64,000 bases of DNA from Pelagibacterium sediminicola (GTDB lineage Bacteria; Pseudomonadota; Alphaproteobacteria; Rhizobiales; Devosiaceae): positions 248,001-312,000 of the forward strand of contig NZ_QMEL01000002.1 of NCBI RefSeq assembly GCF_003390885.1. The letters are read 5' to 3'. The notes beneath the pieces are model-generated. The model was not told the DNA's origin. It searched no databases and was given only the letters and a program-made list of their open reading frames with translations. This document shows, piece after piece, positions 17,969 through 26,993 of this stretch; within the stretch, counting starts at the first letter, position 1; the number at the start of each line of letters is the position of its first letter. The position numbers and the translations under genes are program-made.

Positions 17969-18380
17969 CGCTTACAACTTTTTACGCCACAACTACTCAA
18001 GCGCCGGCGGAACGCATGACCCCGCATTTCACATACGCACGGGACCGGTTTGTCCGGGCGATCCAGCGGTGATGCACGGTTGCAACAGCCGATAGATCAA
18101 ATGCCGACGATTTCGATGATCGGTTATTAGGGTTAGAAAGGTGTAAACAGGGAAAATTTGGTGGCGATTGGGCTGGCGTAAGGCGCGAGGGAGGAAATAT
18201 TGGGGCCAATTTTGCCAAGTGTTCACGGCTGGCATCGCTGCCCCCTCATCCGACCTCCGCTTCGCTCCGGCCACCTTCTGCCACAAGGGGAGAAGGGAAG
18301 CTCCGTGGATGTATCGGCTCTTGGGCCCCCCTCTCCCCTCGTGGGAGAGGGGCTGGGGGTGAGGGGGCTGCGGTGCTTCC
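17969..18380. other. Gene-free interval containing repeat A5
   Basis: The first 260 bases hold no convincing gene; they would contain the promoter of the SleB-type gene. The remainder is repeat A5 (18232-18376), which ends at the stop codon of the PPDK-like gene. No start codon with a good ribosome-binding site or conserved-looking protein was found on either strand. Confidence 0.5.
18232..18376. repeat. Palindromic repeat family A, copy A5
   Basis: Begins GCATCGCTGCCCCCTCATCC and ends GGTGAGGGGGCTGCGGTGC, with an inner CCGCTTCGCTCCGG hairpin. It ends 4 bp before the PPDK-like stop codon, so the 3' end of that mRNA would carry the folded element. Confidence 0.82.
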
Positions 18381-20678
18381 TCAACCTTCCGATTGCGCCA
18401 GCACCATCCGTGCCACCGGGACGCGGTAGGGCGAGCAGCTCACATAGTCGATGTTGAGACCCGAAAAGAACCGCAGGGAATTGGGTTCGCCCGCGTGTTC
18501 GCCGCAAATGCCAACCTTGAGATGCGGGTTGACCGCGCGCCCGCGTTCGATGGCCATCTGGATCAATTCCCCCACCCCCCGGCGATCGATGGTGACGAAC
18601 GGATCGACGTCGTAAAGGTTCTTGCGGTGATAGGTCGCGAGAAACGCCGGGGCGTCGTCCCGCGAGATGCCGTAAGTCGTCTGGGTCAGGTCATTGGTGC
18701 CAAAGGAGATGAAATCGACTTCCTTGGCGATGTCCCCGGCCCTGAGGCACGCGCGCGGCAGTTCTACCATCGCGCCCAGGGAAAAGCTCGCGCCGCGCTG
18801 GAAGACTTCGGCATGGCCGATATGGTCGAGGATGCGCGACTTGACCCAGGCCACCTCGCGCGCCGATGTGACGAACGGCACCATGATTTCGAGCGCGACG
18901 GGCATGTCCTGGTTGTCCATCGCGGTTTCGACACCCGCCACCAGCGCGCGGATCTGCATGGCAAGGATTTCAGGATAGGTGATGACGAGGCGGCAGCCGC
19001 GATGCCCCAGCATGGGGTTGACCTCGACCAGCCGCTGCAGGCGCGCGCGCAAGGCCTTGACCGAAAGCCCGAGCGAGGCGGCGGTATCTTCCACGTCGTC
19101 CTCGGTACGTGGCAGGAATTCGTGCAGGGGCGGATCGAAGAGGCGCACGGTTACCGGCTTGCCCTGCATGGTGGCAAAGAGCGCGGCATAATCGGCGGCC
19201 TGGTAATCCACCAGCCCTTCGAGGGCCGCCTCGCGGTCGTCCTCGTTTTCCGAAAGGATCAGGCGGCGCAGCGCCACCATGCGCTCGGCGGAAAAGAACA
19301 TGTGCTCGGACCGCGCCAGCCCGATCCCCTCCGCTCCGAACGAGAGCGCGGTGCGCACGGCGTCGATGGTTTCGGCGTTGGTGCGCACCGCGATGGTGCG
19401 GGTATCGTCGGCCCAGTCGAGCAGGCGCGAAAGCGCACCGCCGATATGGGGACGCGAGAGCGGGAGCGATCCGGCATAGATATCGCCCTCATTGCCGTCG
19501 ATGGTGATGCGCTCGCCGGCGGAAAAGGTGCGCTCGCCCATCCGGCACGTGCCGTTCTCGGGGTCGATCTGGAGCGTGCGCAGGCCCGCAACGCATGGCT
19601 TGCCGGTGATGCGCGCGACAACCGCCGCGTGGCTGGTCATGCCGCCACGCGCCGTGACGAACCCGGTCGCCGCCTTCATCCCCTCGATATCGCCGGGCCC
19701 GGTTTCCATCACGACGAGAATGCAGTGGCGCCCCCGCGCGCGGCAGCGGGCTGCGTCGTCGGCGGTAAAGACGATCTCCCCGCTTGCCGCGCCCGGCGAA
19801 ACGCCAAGGCCCGTCGCGACGGGCCTTGCGCCCTCGGGCGCGGCAAGGCGGGGGTGGAGGAGCTGCGGCAGTTGGGCTGAATTGAACCGGCGCACGGCAT
19901 CGGCGGGCGTCCAGACCTTGCTGTCGACGCGCCCGACGGCGGCTTCGAGCTGCGCGCCCGCGCTCACCTGTACGGAGCGGGCCGAAAGCATCTGCGCTTC
20001 GCCGTTTTCCACCGAGATCAGCAGCGACATGTGCTGGCCCGAGGTCGCATCGATCGTTGCCATCAGTTCCGCGGTATCGGGCGGCAGGTCCGGCATGGTC
20101 TTGCCCGGAAGGGGAAAGGGGCCCGGCGCGCCGGTCACGGTGTCGCGGGTGAGGAACTGCGCGATCCGGCCCGATGCCAGCGCCTGAACGATGACGATTT
20201 CGTTGGCGCGCGCCTCAAGCTCGGTCTCGCTCGCCCAGCCCGGCGCGGGTGGGCCGTAGGAGCGGAAGGCCGCATTGATGGCGTAGCCGAAAGGGCCGGC
20301 AGGGTCGACGGCCTCGAACTCGTCGGCGGGAGCGGTCAGCCCGACCCGGGCCGAAAGCAGCCCCGGAATATGGCGTGGGGCGGAGGTGCGCACCACCAGT
20401 TCGGGCGGCCGGGCGCCGGGGCGCACCAGCTTGAACAGCGTTGCGACCCACACCTTGCGCAGCGTGTCGCCGCCCGAGTCGCATTCTGCTTCGAGCGCTT
20501 CCCATGCGGAACGGGTGATGGCGATGGTGGGCACGACCCGCAGCCCGGCCTCGGCAGCGGTATAAAGCCAGAGTGCCTTGCCCCGCAGCAAGCGCAACTG
20601 GCTCCTGCTCAGCGAGGGCCTGCCCTGGGCCGGCGCAATCGCGAACATGTGCTGGGATGGTGCCACGGAATTTTCCAT
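18381..20678 (-). CDS. Pyruvate phosphate dikinase-like PEP-utilising protein with degenerate N-terminal domain
   Basis: About 765 residues. The central phosphohistidine domain is intact (GGMTSHAAVVAR, the swivelling His), as is the C-terminal PEP/pyruvate barrel (GAEGIGLARSEHMFF, GHRGCRL, MVPFV, SFGTNDLTQTTYGISRDD and CGEHAGEPNS with the catalytic cysteine). The N-terminal nucleotide-binding region is short, about 290 residues against about 340-390 in PPDK, and keeps only traces (LRGKALWLYTAAEAGL, VVRTSAPRHIPGL). It may use another phosphate source, or be a regulatory or inactive paralogue. Start uncertain: ATG 20678, 20693 or 20708; any longer reading would overlap ispH. Confidence 0.78.
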   Translation of the reverse strand: MENSVAPSQHMFAIAPAQGRPSLSRSQLRLLRGKALWLYTAAEAGLRVVPTIAITRSAWEALEAECDSGGDTLRKVWVATLFKLVRPGARPPELVVRTSAPRHIPGLLSARVGLTAPADEFEAVDPAGPFGYAINAAFRSYGPPAPGWASETELEARANEIVIVQALASGRIAQFLTRDTVTGAPGPFPLPGKTMPDLPPDTAELMATIDATSGQHMSLLISVENGEAQMLSARSVQVSAGAQLEAAVGRVDSKVWTPADAVRRFNSAQLPQLLHPRLAAPEGARPVATGLGVSPGAASGEIVFTADDAARCRARGRHCILVVMETGPGDIEGMKAATGFVTARGGMTSHAAVVARITGKPCVAGLRTLQIDPENGTCRMGERTFSAGERITIDGNEGDIYAGSLPLSRPHIGGALSRLLDWADDTRTIAVRTNAETIDAVRTALSFGAEGIGLARSEHMFFSAERMVALRRLILSENEDDREAALEGLVDYQAADYAALFATMQGKPVTVRLFDPPLHEFLPRTEDDVEDTAASLGLSVKALRARLQRLVEVNPMLGHRGCRLVITYPEILAMQIRALVAGVETAMDNQDMPVALEIMVPFVTSAREVAWVKSRILDHIGHAEVFQRGASFSLGAMVELPRACLRAGDIAKEVDFISFGTNDLTQTTYGISRDDAPAFLATYHRKNLYDVDPFVTIDRRGVGELIQMAIERGRAVNPHLKVGICGEHAGEPNSLRFFSGLNIDYVSCSPYRVPVARMVLAQSEG

Positions 20679-20793
20679 ATGATTCACGGCCATATTGCCC
20701 GCACGCATGGCTTGGAGCAACAGCGTCGATGCGCACGTTTGGTCACAGCATGATGGCTTGACTTGGGCAATGCCAGACCGCATGTCATGGGCC

Positions 20794-21768
20794 ATGACCT
20801 CAAAGCCCAAACTCGATATTCTGTTATGCGCGCCGCGCGGGTTCTGCGCAGGCGTGGACCGCGCCATCCAGATCGTCGATCTGGCACTCAAGAAATACGG
20901 CGCGCCGGTCTATGTGCGTCACGAGATCGTGCACAACAAATATGTGGTGGACGGGCTGCGGGCCAAGGGTGCGATTTTCGTCGAGGAACTCGAGGAAATA
21001 CCCGAAGGCACCGACGCGCCGGTGATCTTTTCGGCCCACGGCGTCGCCAGATCGGTGCCCGCCGAGGCGCGGGCGCGCAACATGTTCTATCTCGACGCCA
21101 CCTGCCCCCTGGTCACCAAGGTGCATGTGGAGGCCCAGCGTCACGCCGATGAAGGGCACGATATCGTGCTGATCGGGCACAAGGGGCACCCCGAAGTCAT
21201 CGGCACCATGGGGCAGTTGCCGCCCGGAAAGATCACGCTGGTCGAGACGGTGGAGGACGCGGAAACCTTCGTGCCGCGCGACCCGGACAATCTTGCGCTC
21301 GTGACCCAAACCACGCTTTCGGTGGACGACACCAGCGCCATCGTCATGGTACTCAGGAGCCGGTTCCCCAATATCGCGGTGCCCCACAAGGAAGACATCT
21401 GCTACGCCACCACCAACCGGCAGGAAGCGGTGAAGGCCGTTGCGCCCAGGGTAGATACGATGATCGTGGTCGGCGCGCCGAACTCGTCCAATTCCATGCG
21501 GCTGGTCGAGGTCGGGGAACGCGCCGGGTGCCGGGTCTCGGTGCTGGTGCAGCGGGCCAGCGATATCGACTGGTCGCTGTTCGAGGACGTCACATCGCTG
21601 GGCATCACCGCCGGCGCATCGGCGCCCGAAGCGCTGGTGGAAGAGGTGATCGACGCCTTTGCGGAACGGTTTACGGTCAATGTCGAGATCGCGGCGACGG
21701 CGGAAGAAAACATCGCCTTCAACATCCCGCGCGTGTTGCGCCAGCTCGAAGAGGCCAGCGGACGGTGA
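20794..21768 (+). CDS. ispH: 4-hydroxy-3-methylbut-2-enyl diphosphate reductase, IspH
   Basis: A 324-residue iron-sulfur enzyme making IPP and DMAPP at the end of the MEP isoprenoid pathway. The three cluster cysteines are in [12 protein letters not shown] (Cys18), [11 protein letters not shown] and [12 protein letters not shown]; HxH-type residues ([13 protein letters not shown]) and the proton-donor glutamate region are also present. Start 20794 (MTSKPKLD) gives the family's usual N-terminus; ATGs at 20770 and 20782 are alternatives. The stop overlaps the rnhA start (GTGA). Confidence 0.95.
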   Translation: MTSKPKLDILLCAPRGFCAGVDRAIQIVDLALKKYGAPVYVRHEIVHNKYVVDGLRAKGAIFVEELEEIPEGTDAPVIFSAHGVARSVPAEARARNMFYLDATCPLVTKVHVEAQRHADEGHDIVLIGHKGHPEVIGTMGQLPPGKITLVETVEDAETFVPRDPDNLALVTQTTLSVDDTSAIVMVLRSRFPNIAVPHKEDICYATTNRQEAVKAVAPRVDTMIVVGAPNSSNSMRLVEVGERAGCRVSVLVQRASDIDWSLFEDVTSLGITAGASAPEALVEEVIDAFAERFTVNVEIAATAEENIAFNIPRVLRQLEEASGR

Positions 21769-22229
21769 GCGATGCCGTCGTGATCCATACGGACGGAGCC
21801 TGTTCGGGCAATCCCGGCCCGGGCGGCTGGGGCGCGGTACTGCAATATAACGGCCACGTCAGGGAACTGAAGGGCGGGCTGGCCGAGACGACCAACAACC
21901 AGATGGAACTGACCGCCGCCATCGAAGCGCTCAACGCGCTCAAGCGCCCTTGCCGTATCGAGCTTCACACCGACAGCCAGTACGTCAAGAACGGCATTCA
22001 GGGCTGGCTGTTCAACTGGAAGAAGAACGGCTGGCGCACGGCGGACAAGAAGCCGGTCAAGAACATGGAACTCTGGCAGGCGCTCGATGCTGCGGTGCAG
22101 CGGCATGACATTTCATGGCACTGGGTGAAGGGTCACGCGGGCGATGAAATGAACGAGCGCGCCGACCGGCTGGCCAATGAGGGGATGGCGCCGTTCAAGG
22201 GGAAGCCGAAAACCCAAACAACCTTATAG
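21765..22229 (+). CDS. rnhA: Ribonuclease HI
   Basis: A 154-residue enzyme that cuts RNA in RNA-DNA hybrids. Asp10, Glu48, Asp70 and Asp134 fall at the same positions as the catalytic carboxylates of E. coli RNase HI, and the basic [21 protein letters not shown] handle is present. It starts at GTG 21765, overlapping the ispH stop by 4 bp, so the pair is probably translationally coupled. Longer in-frame upstream readings are in a different frame of ispH and are rejected. Confidence 0.95.
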   Translation: MSDAVVIHTDGACSGNPGPGGWGAVLQYNGHVRELKGGLAETTNNQMELTAAIEALNALKRPCRIELHTDSQYVKNGIQGWLFNWKKNGWRTADKKPVKNMELWQALDAAVQRHDISWHWVKGHAGDEMNERADRLANEGMAPFKGKPKTQTTL

Positions 22230-22313
22230 CCCCGTCGCTGCCCGGTTTATCCTGACAATCCAGACTTTGTGGCCGCTGGGTCGCCCGGATAAACCGGGCG
22301 ACGACGGGGAGCA
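22228..22313. repeat. Isolated inverted repeat D after rnhA
   Basis: Outer arms TAGCCCCGTCG and CGACGACGGGG, inner arms GCCCGGTTTATCC and GGATAAACCGGGC. The left arm starts at the TAG stop of rnhA. It is unlike families A to C in sequence and may act as the 3' hairpin of the ispH-rnhA transcript. Confidence 0.6.
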
Positions 22314-22319
22314 GATACT

Positions 22320-22531
22320 AGATCTTTTCAGGTTTTGATGGAAACGGCTGCAACGGCGGCTGGGGATGGATCGCGCTGGATTCCGGGAACGGGTCCCGGA
22401 ATGACATTGGCGGCTTTGGCCGATATCTGCCCCATTCCCGCTTGTCACCCCGGGATTCATTCCCGGGGTCCAGACCGAGCCCGCCGCAATCAGGGGAGGC
22501 TCGACGATTCCGTCAGAACCTGAAACGATCT
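22320..22531. repeat. Inverted repeat family B, copy B1
   Basis: Complete element with ends AGATCTTTTCAGGTTTTGATG and, inverted, AGATCGTTTCAGGTTCTGAC. Inside are two stem-loops, GGATTCCGGGAACGGG..CCCGGAATGACA and TGTCACCCCGGGATTCATTC..CCCGGGGTCCAG. Together with repeat D it fills the 300-bp gap between rnhA and the DUF808 gene. Its right end forms the TAG stop of the DUF808 gene. Confidence 0.8.
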
Positions 22532-23507
22532 AGGCCCCCGCCCTTTTCTTCCGGAACATGCCCAGTATCGGGGCGATCGCATATTGGGCGACGGGGATCA
22601 GGATAAAGCCCAGTACCAGTCCCAGAAGGCCGGACAATGCGGCGGTGGTGAGCCAGCCGAGGACGCCCGGGATGGCGGGGGCGATGGCGGCCACGGTGTG
22701 CGCAATGCCCTCGACCCAGTGCTCGGGAGCATCCCAGCCCAGTCCGGCAAGCCCGTGCAGGATGATGCCGCCGCCCACCCAGACCATGGCGGCGGTTCCC
22801 ACGATCGAGAGCGTCTGCATGAAGCCGGGCATCGCCTTGACGAGCCCCCGGCCAAAGGCGCGGCCCGGCCCCGTAAAGCCGTTAGTGGCCAGATGCAGCC
22901 CGATGTCGTCGGCCTTGACGATCAGGGCGACACCGCCATAGACGACCGCCGTGATGCCGATGGCCACCAACAGGAGCACCAGCGCCTGATTGACGACGCT
23001 TCCAAGGGGGATCGTCGCGAGCGCGATGGTCATGATCTCGGCCGAGAGAATGAAATCGGTCTTGATGGCACCAGCGACCTTTTCCTCCTCGAGCGCTACA
23101 GGATTGGACGCGGAAGGCCCGACTTCGGCTTCGTGGGCGTGCGCCTGATGGGGGAACAGGAGTGCATAGACCTTTTCAGCGCCCTCATAGCACAGATACG
23201 CGCCGCCCAGCATGAGCAGGGGGTTGATGACCCAGGGCAGGAATGCGCTGAGCAGCAGCGCAGCAGGCAAAAGGATGATGAGCTTGTTGCGGATCGAGCC
23301 CAGCGCGATCTTGCCCACAATGGGCAGTTCGCGCTCGGCGGAAAAGCCGTGCACGTAGCGCGGGGTGACCGCCGCATCATCGATCACCGCGCCCGCCGCC
23401 TTGGCGCCCGCCTTCATCGCCTGCCCCGTGATATCATCGAGGGACGCTGCCGCGACCTTGGCGAGGGCTGCGACATCGTCGAGAAGTGCAAGCAGGCCAA
23501 CGCTCAT
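22530..23507 (-). CDS. DUF808 family inner-membrane protein (YedI-like)
   Basis: A 325-residue multi-spanning membrane protein of the DUF808/YedI family, starting MSVGLLALLDDVAALAK and continuing with ASLDDITGQAMKAGAKAAGAVIDDAAVTPRYVHG, the family's signature region. Six or more hydrophobic helices follow, with KTDFILSAEIMTIAL in the middle. Function is unknown. A further in-frame start at 23582 adds 25 residues but lacks the family start. The TAG stop is supplied by the edge of repeat B1. Confidence 0.88.
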   Translation of the reverse strand: MSVGLLALLDDVAALAKVAAASLDDITGQAMKAGAKAAGAVIDDAAVTPRYVHGFSAERELPIVGKIALGSIRNKLIILLPAALLLSAFLPWVINPLLMLGGAYLCYEGAEKVYALLFPHQAHAHEAEVGPSASNPVALEEEKVAGAIKTDFILSAEIMTIALATIPLGSVVNQALVLLLVAIGITAVVYGGVALIVKADDIGLHLATNGFTGPGRAFGRGLVKAMPGFMQTLSIVGTAAMVWVGGGIILHGLAGLGWDAPEHWVEGIAHTVAAIAPAIPGVLGWLTTAALSGLLGLVLGFILIPVAQYAIAPILGMFRKKRAGA

Positions 23508-23609
23508 ATCATCCGCTCCGATCAAACAAACCGCCGCGCTGACGGCACGGCGGGTTATAACGCAGAATGCGCCGGAAGCCACGAGTGTTGCGTTGCGTAC
23601 CGGACCCGC

Positions 23610-24110
23610 TTACTGGAATTTTTCCAGGAAAAGTTCTTCCATGCGGTCGTAGCTCTTGTTCATGCCGTCGGTCATGCCCGAAGCAAGCGCGCCGTCGCGG
23701 ATATCGGAATTGGCAAAGCGGATGGTGGATGTGAGCGTGGTCCGGCCATCGGATTCGACAAGGCTCAGCGTACATAGCGTCTCACCGTCCGGGCCCTCGA
23801 TCGCGCCGGGAAAGCCGTACATGTGCTCGGTGTTGACGATATATTCGGGCGCCCTGATCTCGCGATAACTGCCTTTTGCGCCGAACTGGTTATCGGCGTC
23901 GTCCTCGCGCCAGATATAGTGATAGTTCCCGCCCACCCGCAGATCGATTTCGCACAGCGGCATGTGCCAGCCATCGGGGCCCAGCAGCCATTGCTGCACG
24001 TATTCGGGCTCGGTGTGGCATTTGAAGATCAGATCCGCGGGCGCGGAGAAAACGCGGGTGACGACAATGTCGCGGTCGTTCGGCGTTTCGACCCTTACGG
24101 TAGCGCTCAT
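23610..24110 (-). CDS. SRPBCC-domain protein (AHSA1-like)
   Basis: A 166-residue START-like lipid/ligand-cavity protein. AHSA1-type marks are the opening strand DIVVTRVFSAPADLIFKCHTEPE, then WLLGPDGWHMPLCEIDLRVGG and the C-terminal helix DGMNKSYDRMEELFLEKF. GAGGAGG before ATG 24110 is a strong ribosome-binding site. Homologues often pair with an ArsR-type regulator, but none is adjacent here. Ligand unknown. Confidence 0.85.
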   Translation of the reverse strand: MSATVRVETPNDRDIVVTRVFSAPADLIFKCHTEPEYVQQWLLGPDGWHMPLCEIDLRVGGNYHYIWREDDADNQFGAKGSYREIRAPEYIVNTEHMYGFPGAIEGPDGETLCTLSLVESDGRTTLTSTIRFANSDIRDGALASGMTDGMNKSYDRMEELFLEKFQ

Positions 24111-24189
24111 GGCTTGCCTCCTCTTCCATAGCCAATCTATTTAGTAACTATACGGTTATATATGTTTCGATGCGGCGTCAAGGCGATGA

Positions 24190-24216
24190 AAGAAAACCCC
24201 GGCGCGAGGCCGGGGT
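24190..24216 (-). terminator. Rho-independent terminator of glyS
   Basis: On the minus strand, AACCCCGGC and GCCGGGGTT pair as a stem around a short CTCGC loop and are followed by a T-rich run. It lies 31 bp after the glyS stop. Confidence 0.75.
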
Positions 24217-24246
24217 TCCAATGTTCCTCTATGACGAAGGTGCCCT

Positions 24247-26283
24247 CTACCCCGCGACCTTCCCGAAATCGGCCACCAGATGCATGGTATCGCGCAGGCG
24301 GGCGAGGAGGTTCAGACGGTTGGCGCGGATCGCCGGGTCGGGATCGTTGACCAGCACCGTCTCGAAAAACGCATCGACCGGCCCGCGCAGCGTTGCGAGC
24401 GAGGCGATGGCCCCGGCATAATCGTCGGCCTCGAGCCTTGCGGCGACATCGGTGCGCGCCAGATCGATGGCGGCGGAAAGCACCGTTTCCTCGGACAGCG
24501 CCAGCGCGGCGGCGTCGAGGTCGCCAGTATAGGTCTTGCCGTCCTTTTTTTCCTCGGCCACGAGAATGTTGACGGCACGCTTGTAGCCCGCGAGCAGCGC
24601 TTTTCCGTCCTCGGCTTCGAGCAGCGAGCCGAGCGCGTTCACCCGGTTGACGATTTCGAGGATATCGTCGCTATCAGCCGAGATCACCGCATCGACGAGG
24701 TCGTGGCGCGCGCCGGCATCGCGGAGCGACACTTTCAGGCGGTCGTGGAAAAAGGACAGCAGGTCGCCATCTGTGACAAGCTGGCCGAGCGGCAGATGCA
24801 GGCCGTTGTCGGCAACGATGCGGATCACGCCGAGCGATGCGCGGCGCAGCGCATAAGGGTCCTTGCTGCCGGTGGGCTTTTCGTCGATCGCCCAGAAGCC
24901 GGTGAGAATGTCGAGTTTGTCGGCCAGCGCCACGGCGATGGAAACCGCGCCGGAGGGCACGCGGTCGGAGGGACCGAGCGGCTTGTAGTGATCCTCGATG
25001 GCCGTTGCGACCTCGGGCTTTTCGCCCTGCGCCAGTGCGTAATAGCGGCCCATCAGACCCTGCAACTCGGGGAACTCCCCGACCATGCCCGAGGGCAGGT
25101 CTGCCTTGGCGAGCCGGGCGGCGCGTCTGGCGTCGTCCACATCGGCGCCCACCAGCGGGGCGATTTTGGCGGCAAGCGTTTCGATACGTCCGACCCGTTC
25201 GTATTGCGTGCCCAGCCTGGCATGGAACACCACATCCTCGAGCTTTGGCAGATTGTCGGACAGCGGGGTCGCGAGATCTGTCTCGTAAAAGAACTTGGCG
25301 TCCGAGAGCCGCGCGTGGATGACGCGCTCATTGCCCGCGACGATCGCCGCCCCGCCATCCTCGGCGATGAGGTTGGCGGTGAGGATGAACTTGTTGGCGA
25401 GCTTCCCCGTCGCCGCATCGCGAAGGCAGAAGCATTTCTGGTTGGCCCGGATAGTGGCGATTATGACTTCCTCGGGCACTTCGAGGAACGCGGCATCGAA
25501 CGACCCCATCATCACGACCGGCCATTCGACCAGTCCGGCCACCTCTTCGAGCAGGCCTTCATCGGCGATGAGGTCCAGCCCTTGCGCAAAGGCAAGCTGT
25601 TCGGCGTCCGAGCGGATGATGTCCTTGCGCCGGTCGATATCGAGAACGACCTTCGCCTTTTCGAGCGCCTGCACGTAATCGTCGAACCGGCGGACCTTGA
25701 TGGCCTCGGGCGCCATGAAACGATGGCCGAAGGTTACGTTGGAGGATGCCACGTCCTCGATGGTGAAGGGCACGATTTCGGGGTCTTCCCCATCGGGACC
25801 GAAGGTCGCCGTCACCGCGCGCAGCGGACGGACCCATTCGGTACGGCCCGAGCCCCAGCGCATGGGCTTGCCCCAGGGGAAGGATTTGACGGCGGCGGGC
25901 AGGATGTCCTTGAGGATATCGAGGGTGGGCGCGCCCTTCCGTTCGATCACCGCGACATAGAAATCGCCTTTTTTGGGGTCCGACTGCACCTTGGCCTGGT
26001 CAATGCCTGAAAGCCCCGCCGCGCGCAAAAAACCATCGATCGCCTGTTGCGGCGCATCGGTCTTGGGTCCCTTGCGCTCCTCTTTTGTGTCCGGCGAAGC
26101 GGCGGGCAGGCTGGTGACGGTCAGCGCGAGGCGGCGCGGCGTCGCAAACGCCCCCGCGCTTTCATAAACCAGACCGTTCTCGATCAGCGCGTTGGTCACG
26201 GCCTTTTTCAGATCCGCGGCGGCACGGCGCTGCAGGCGCGCGGGAATTTCCTCGGAAAAAAGCTCAAGCAGCAATTCGGGCAT
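24247..26283 (-). CDS. glyS: Glycine-tRNA ligase beta subunit
   Basis: A 678-residue beta subunit of the alpha2-beta2 bacterial glycyl-tRNA synthetase, which recognises tRNA-Gly and supports catalysis by GlyQ. It opens [16 protein letters not shown], the family start, and contains the [11 protein letters not shown]-like and KDPYALRR segments; the latter (about residue 475) marks the HD-like middle domain. The C-terminal anticodon-binding region carries [12 protein letters not shown]. Its partner glyQ lies 3.6 kb away on the other strand. A terminator follows the stop. Confidence 0.95.
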   Translation of the reverse strand: MPELLLELFSEEIPARLQRRAAADLKKAVTNALIENGLVYESAGAFATPRRLALTVTSLPAASPDTKEERKGPKTDAPQQAIDGFLRAAGLSGIDQAKVQSDPKKGDFYVAVIERKGAPTLDILKDILPAAVKSFPWGKPMRWGSGRTEWVRPLRAVTATFGPDGEDPEIVPFTIEDVASSNVTFGHRFMAPEAIKVRRFDDYVQALEKAKVVLDIDRRKDIIRSDAEQLAFAQGLDLIADEGLLEEVAGLVEWPVVMMGSFDAAFLEVPEEVIIATIRANQKCFCLRDAATGKLANKFILTANLIAEDGGAAIVAGNERVIHARLSDAKFFYETDLATPLSDNLPKLEDVVFHARLGTQYERVGRIETLAAKIAPLVGADVDDARRAARLAKADLPSGMVGEFPELQGLMGRYYALAQGEKPEVATAIEDHYKPLGPSDRVPSGAVSIAVALADKLDILTGFWAIDEKPTGSKDPYALRRASLGVIRIVADNGLHLPLGQLVTDGDLLSFFHDRLKVSLRDAGARHDLVDAVISADSDDILEIVNRVNALGSLLEAEDGKALLAGYKRAVNILVAEEKKDGKTYTGDLDAAALALSEETVLSAAIDLARTDVAARLEADDYAGAIASLATLRGPVDAFFETVLVNDPDPAIRANRLNLLARLRDTMHLVADFGKVAG

Positions 26284-26378
26284 GGTCGAAGGGCCTTGGC
26301 GAGGGGAGTTCTATGCGGGCCGAACGGTTAGCAGGGGCGAGGCAGGATGTCTATCGACCCGGGCACACAAGCGGTGTT

Positions 26379-26666
26379 TTATGCGACCTGCGGATCGATG
26401 CGCTGAAGCCTGATACCGCCCTTGTTGCGTATCTGGGCCAGATCGTGGGCCGCCTGCATGCGCAGCCAGTGATCTGCCGAACCCCCGATGACCTGTTCGA
26501 GCCGCACCGCCATTTCCGGGCTTATCGCAGAGCGCTCGTTCAATACCCTGTAGAGCTGCTGGCGAGTGATGCCAAGAGCGGTTGCGCCTTGCGCCACCGT
26601 CAGCCCCAGCGCTTCGAGATCATCCTTCAATCCCTCGCCGGGATGGGGCGGATTTTTCATCGGCAT
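26379..26666 (-). CDS. higA: HigA-like antitoxin
   Basis: A 95-residue XRE-type helix-turn-helix protein of the HigA/VapI group: HPGEGLKDDLEALGLTVAQGATALGITRQQLYRVLNER, then MAVRLEQVIGGSADHWLRMQAAHDLA, the family's second half. AGGAG lies 6 nt before ATG 26666. As usual for higBA, the toxin gene is upstream, with 9 bp between. It lies 95 bp upstream of glyS on the same strand. Confidence 0.88.
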   Translation of the reverse strand: MPMKNPPHPGEGLKDDLEALGLTVAQGATALGITRQQLYRVLNERSAISPEMAVRLEQVIGGSADHWLRMQAAHDLAQIRNKGGIRLQRIDPQVA

Positions 26667-26675
26667 CACAAACTC

Positions 26676-26954
26676 CTAGTGATAGTCGACCAGATCGACG
26701 TCGAGGATATGGCCATTCTCGAAGCGAAAGACCACACGCCAGTTGCCATTGACCCAAACGCTCCAGTACCCGGCATAATCTCCCTTGAGCGGATGCAGGC
26801 GGAAGCTGGGACGACTGAGATCCTCCAGCGTTTCGGCCACATCGAGCGCCGACAGGATCGTTGCCAGCCGCCGCACCTGATCGGCCCGCACCTTGCGCCG
26901 GTCGTCGCGCTCGAACAGCGCCCGCAGGCCCTTGTGGCGGAAGGACTCGATCAT
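26676..26954 (-). CDS. higB: HigB-like toxin (RelE superfamily)
   Basis: A 92-residue RelE-fold protein starting MIESFRHKGLRALFE, with LRLHPLKGDYAGYWSVWVNGNWRVVFRF in the HigB pattern (text: SFRLHPLKGD, then WRVVFRFENG) and the C-terminal VDLVDYH. Family members cut mRNA on the ribosome. The next gene is its HigA-type antitoxin. Upstream is a perfect 8-bp inverted repeat that is a likely operator. Confidence 0.88.
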   Translation of the reverse strand: MIESFRHKGLRALFERDDRRKVRADQVRRLATILSALDVAETLEDLSRPSFRLHPLKGDYAGYWSVWVNGNWRVVFRFENGHILDVDLVDYH

Positions 26955-26960
26955 CCCGCC

Positions 26961-26983
26961 ACTGTAATATGGTGCATTACAGT
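26961..26983. promoter_or_regulatory. Candidate higBA operator
   Basis: Perfect 8-bp inverted arms ACTGTAAT (26961-26968) and ATTACAGT (26976-26983) separated by 7 bp, seven bases upstream of higB. On the minus strand a TTGTAA hexamer at 26989-26984 and a TACAGT about 17 bp later could be -35 and -10 elements overlapping the palindrome, an arrangement suited to repression by the antitoxin. Confidence 0.5.
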
Positions 26984-26993
26984 TTACAAGACT

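Noticed and set aside
22374-22475. Family B stem-loops as ordinary terminators
   Set aside because: They lack a T-run, come in inverted pairs with shared ends, and recur in both orientations, so a repeat family explains them better.
24280-26010. 576-residue plus-strand reading opposite glyS
   Set aside because: The minus strand carries the complete GlyS sequence; this is a shadow.
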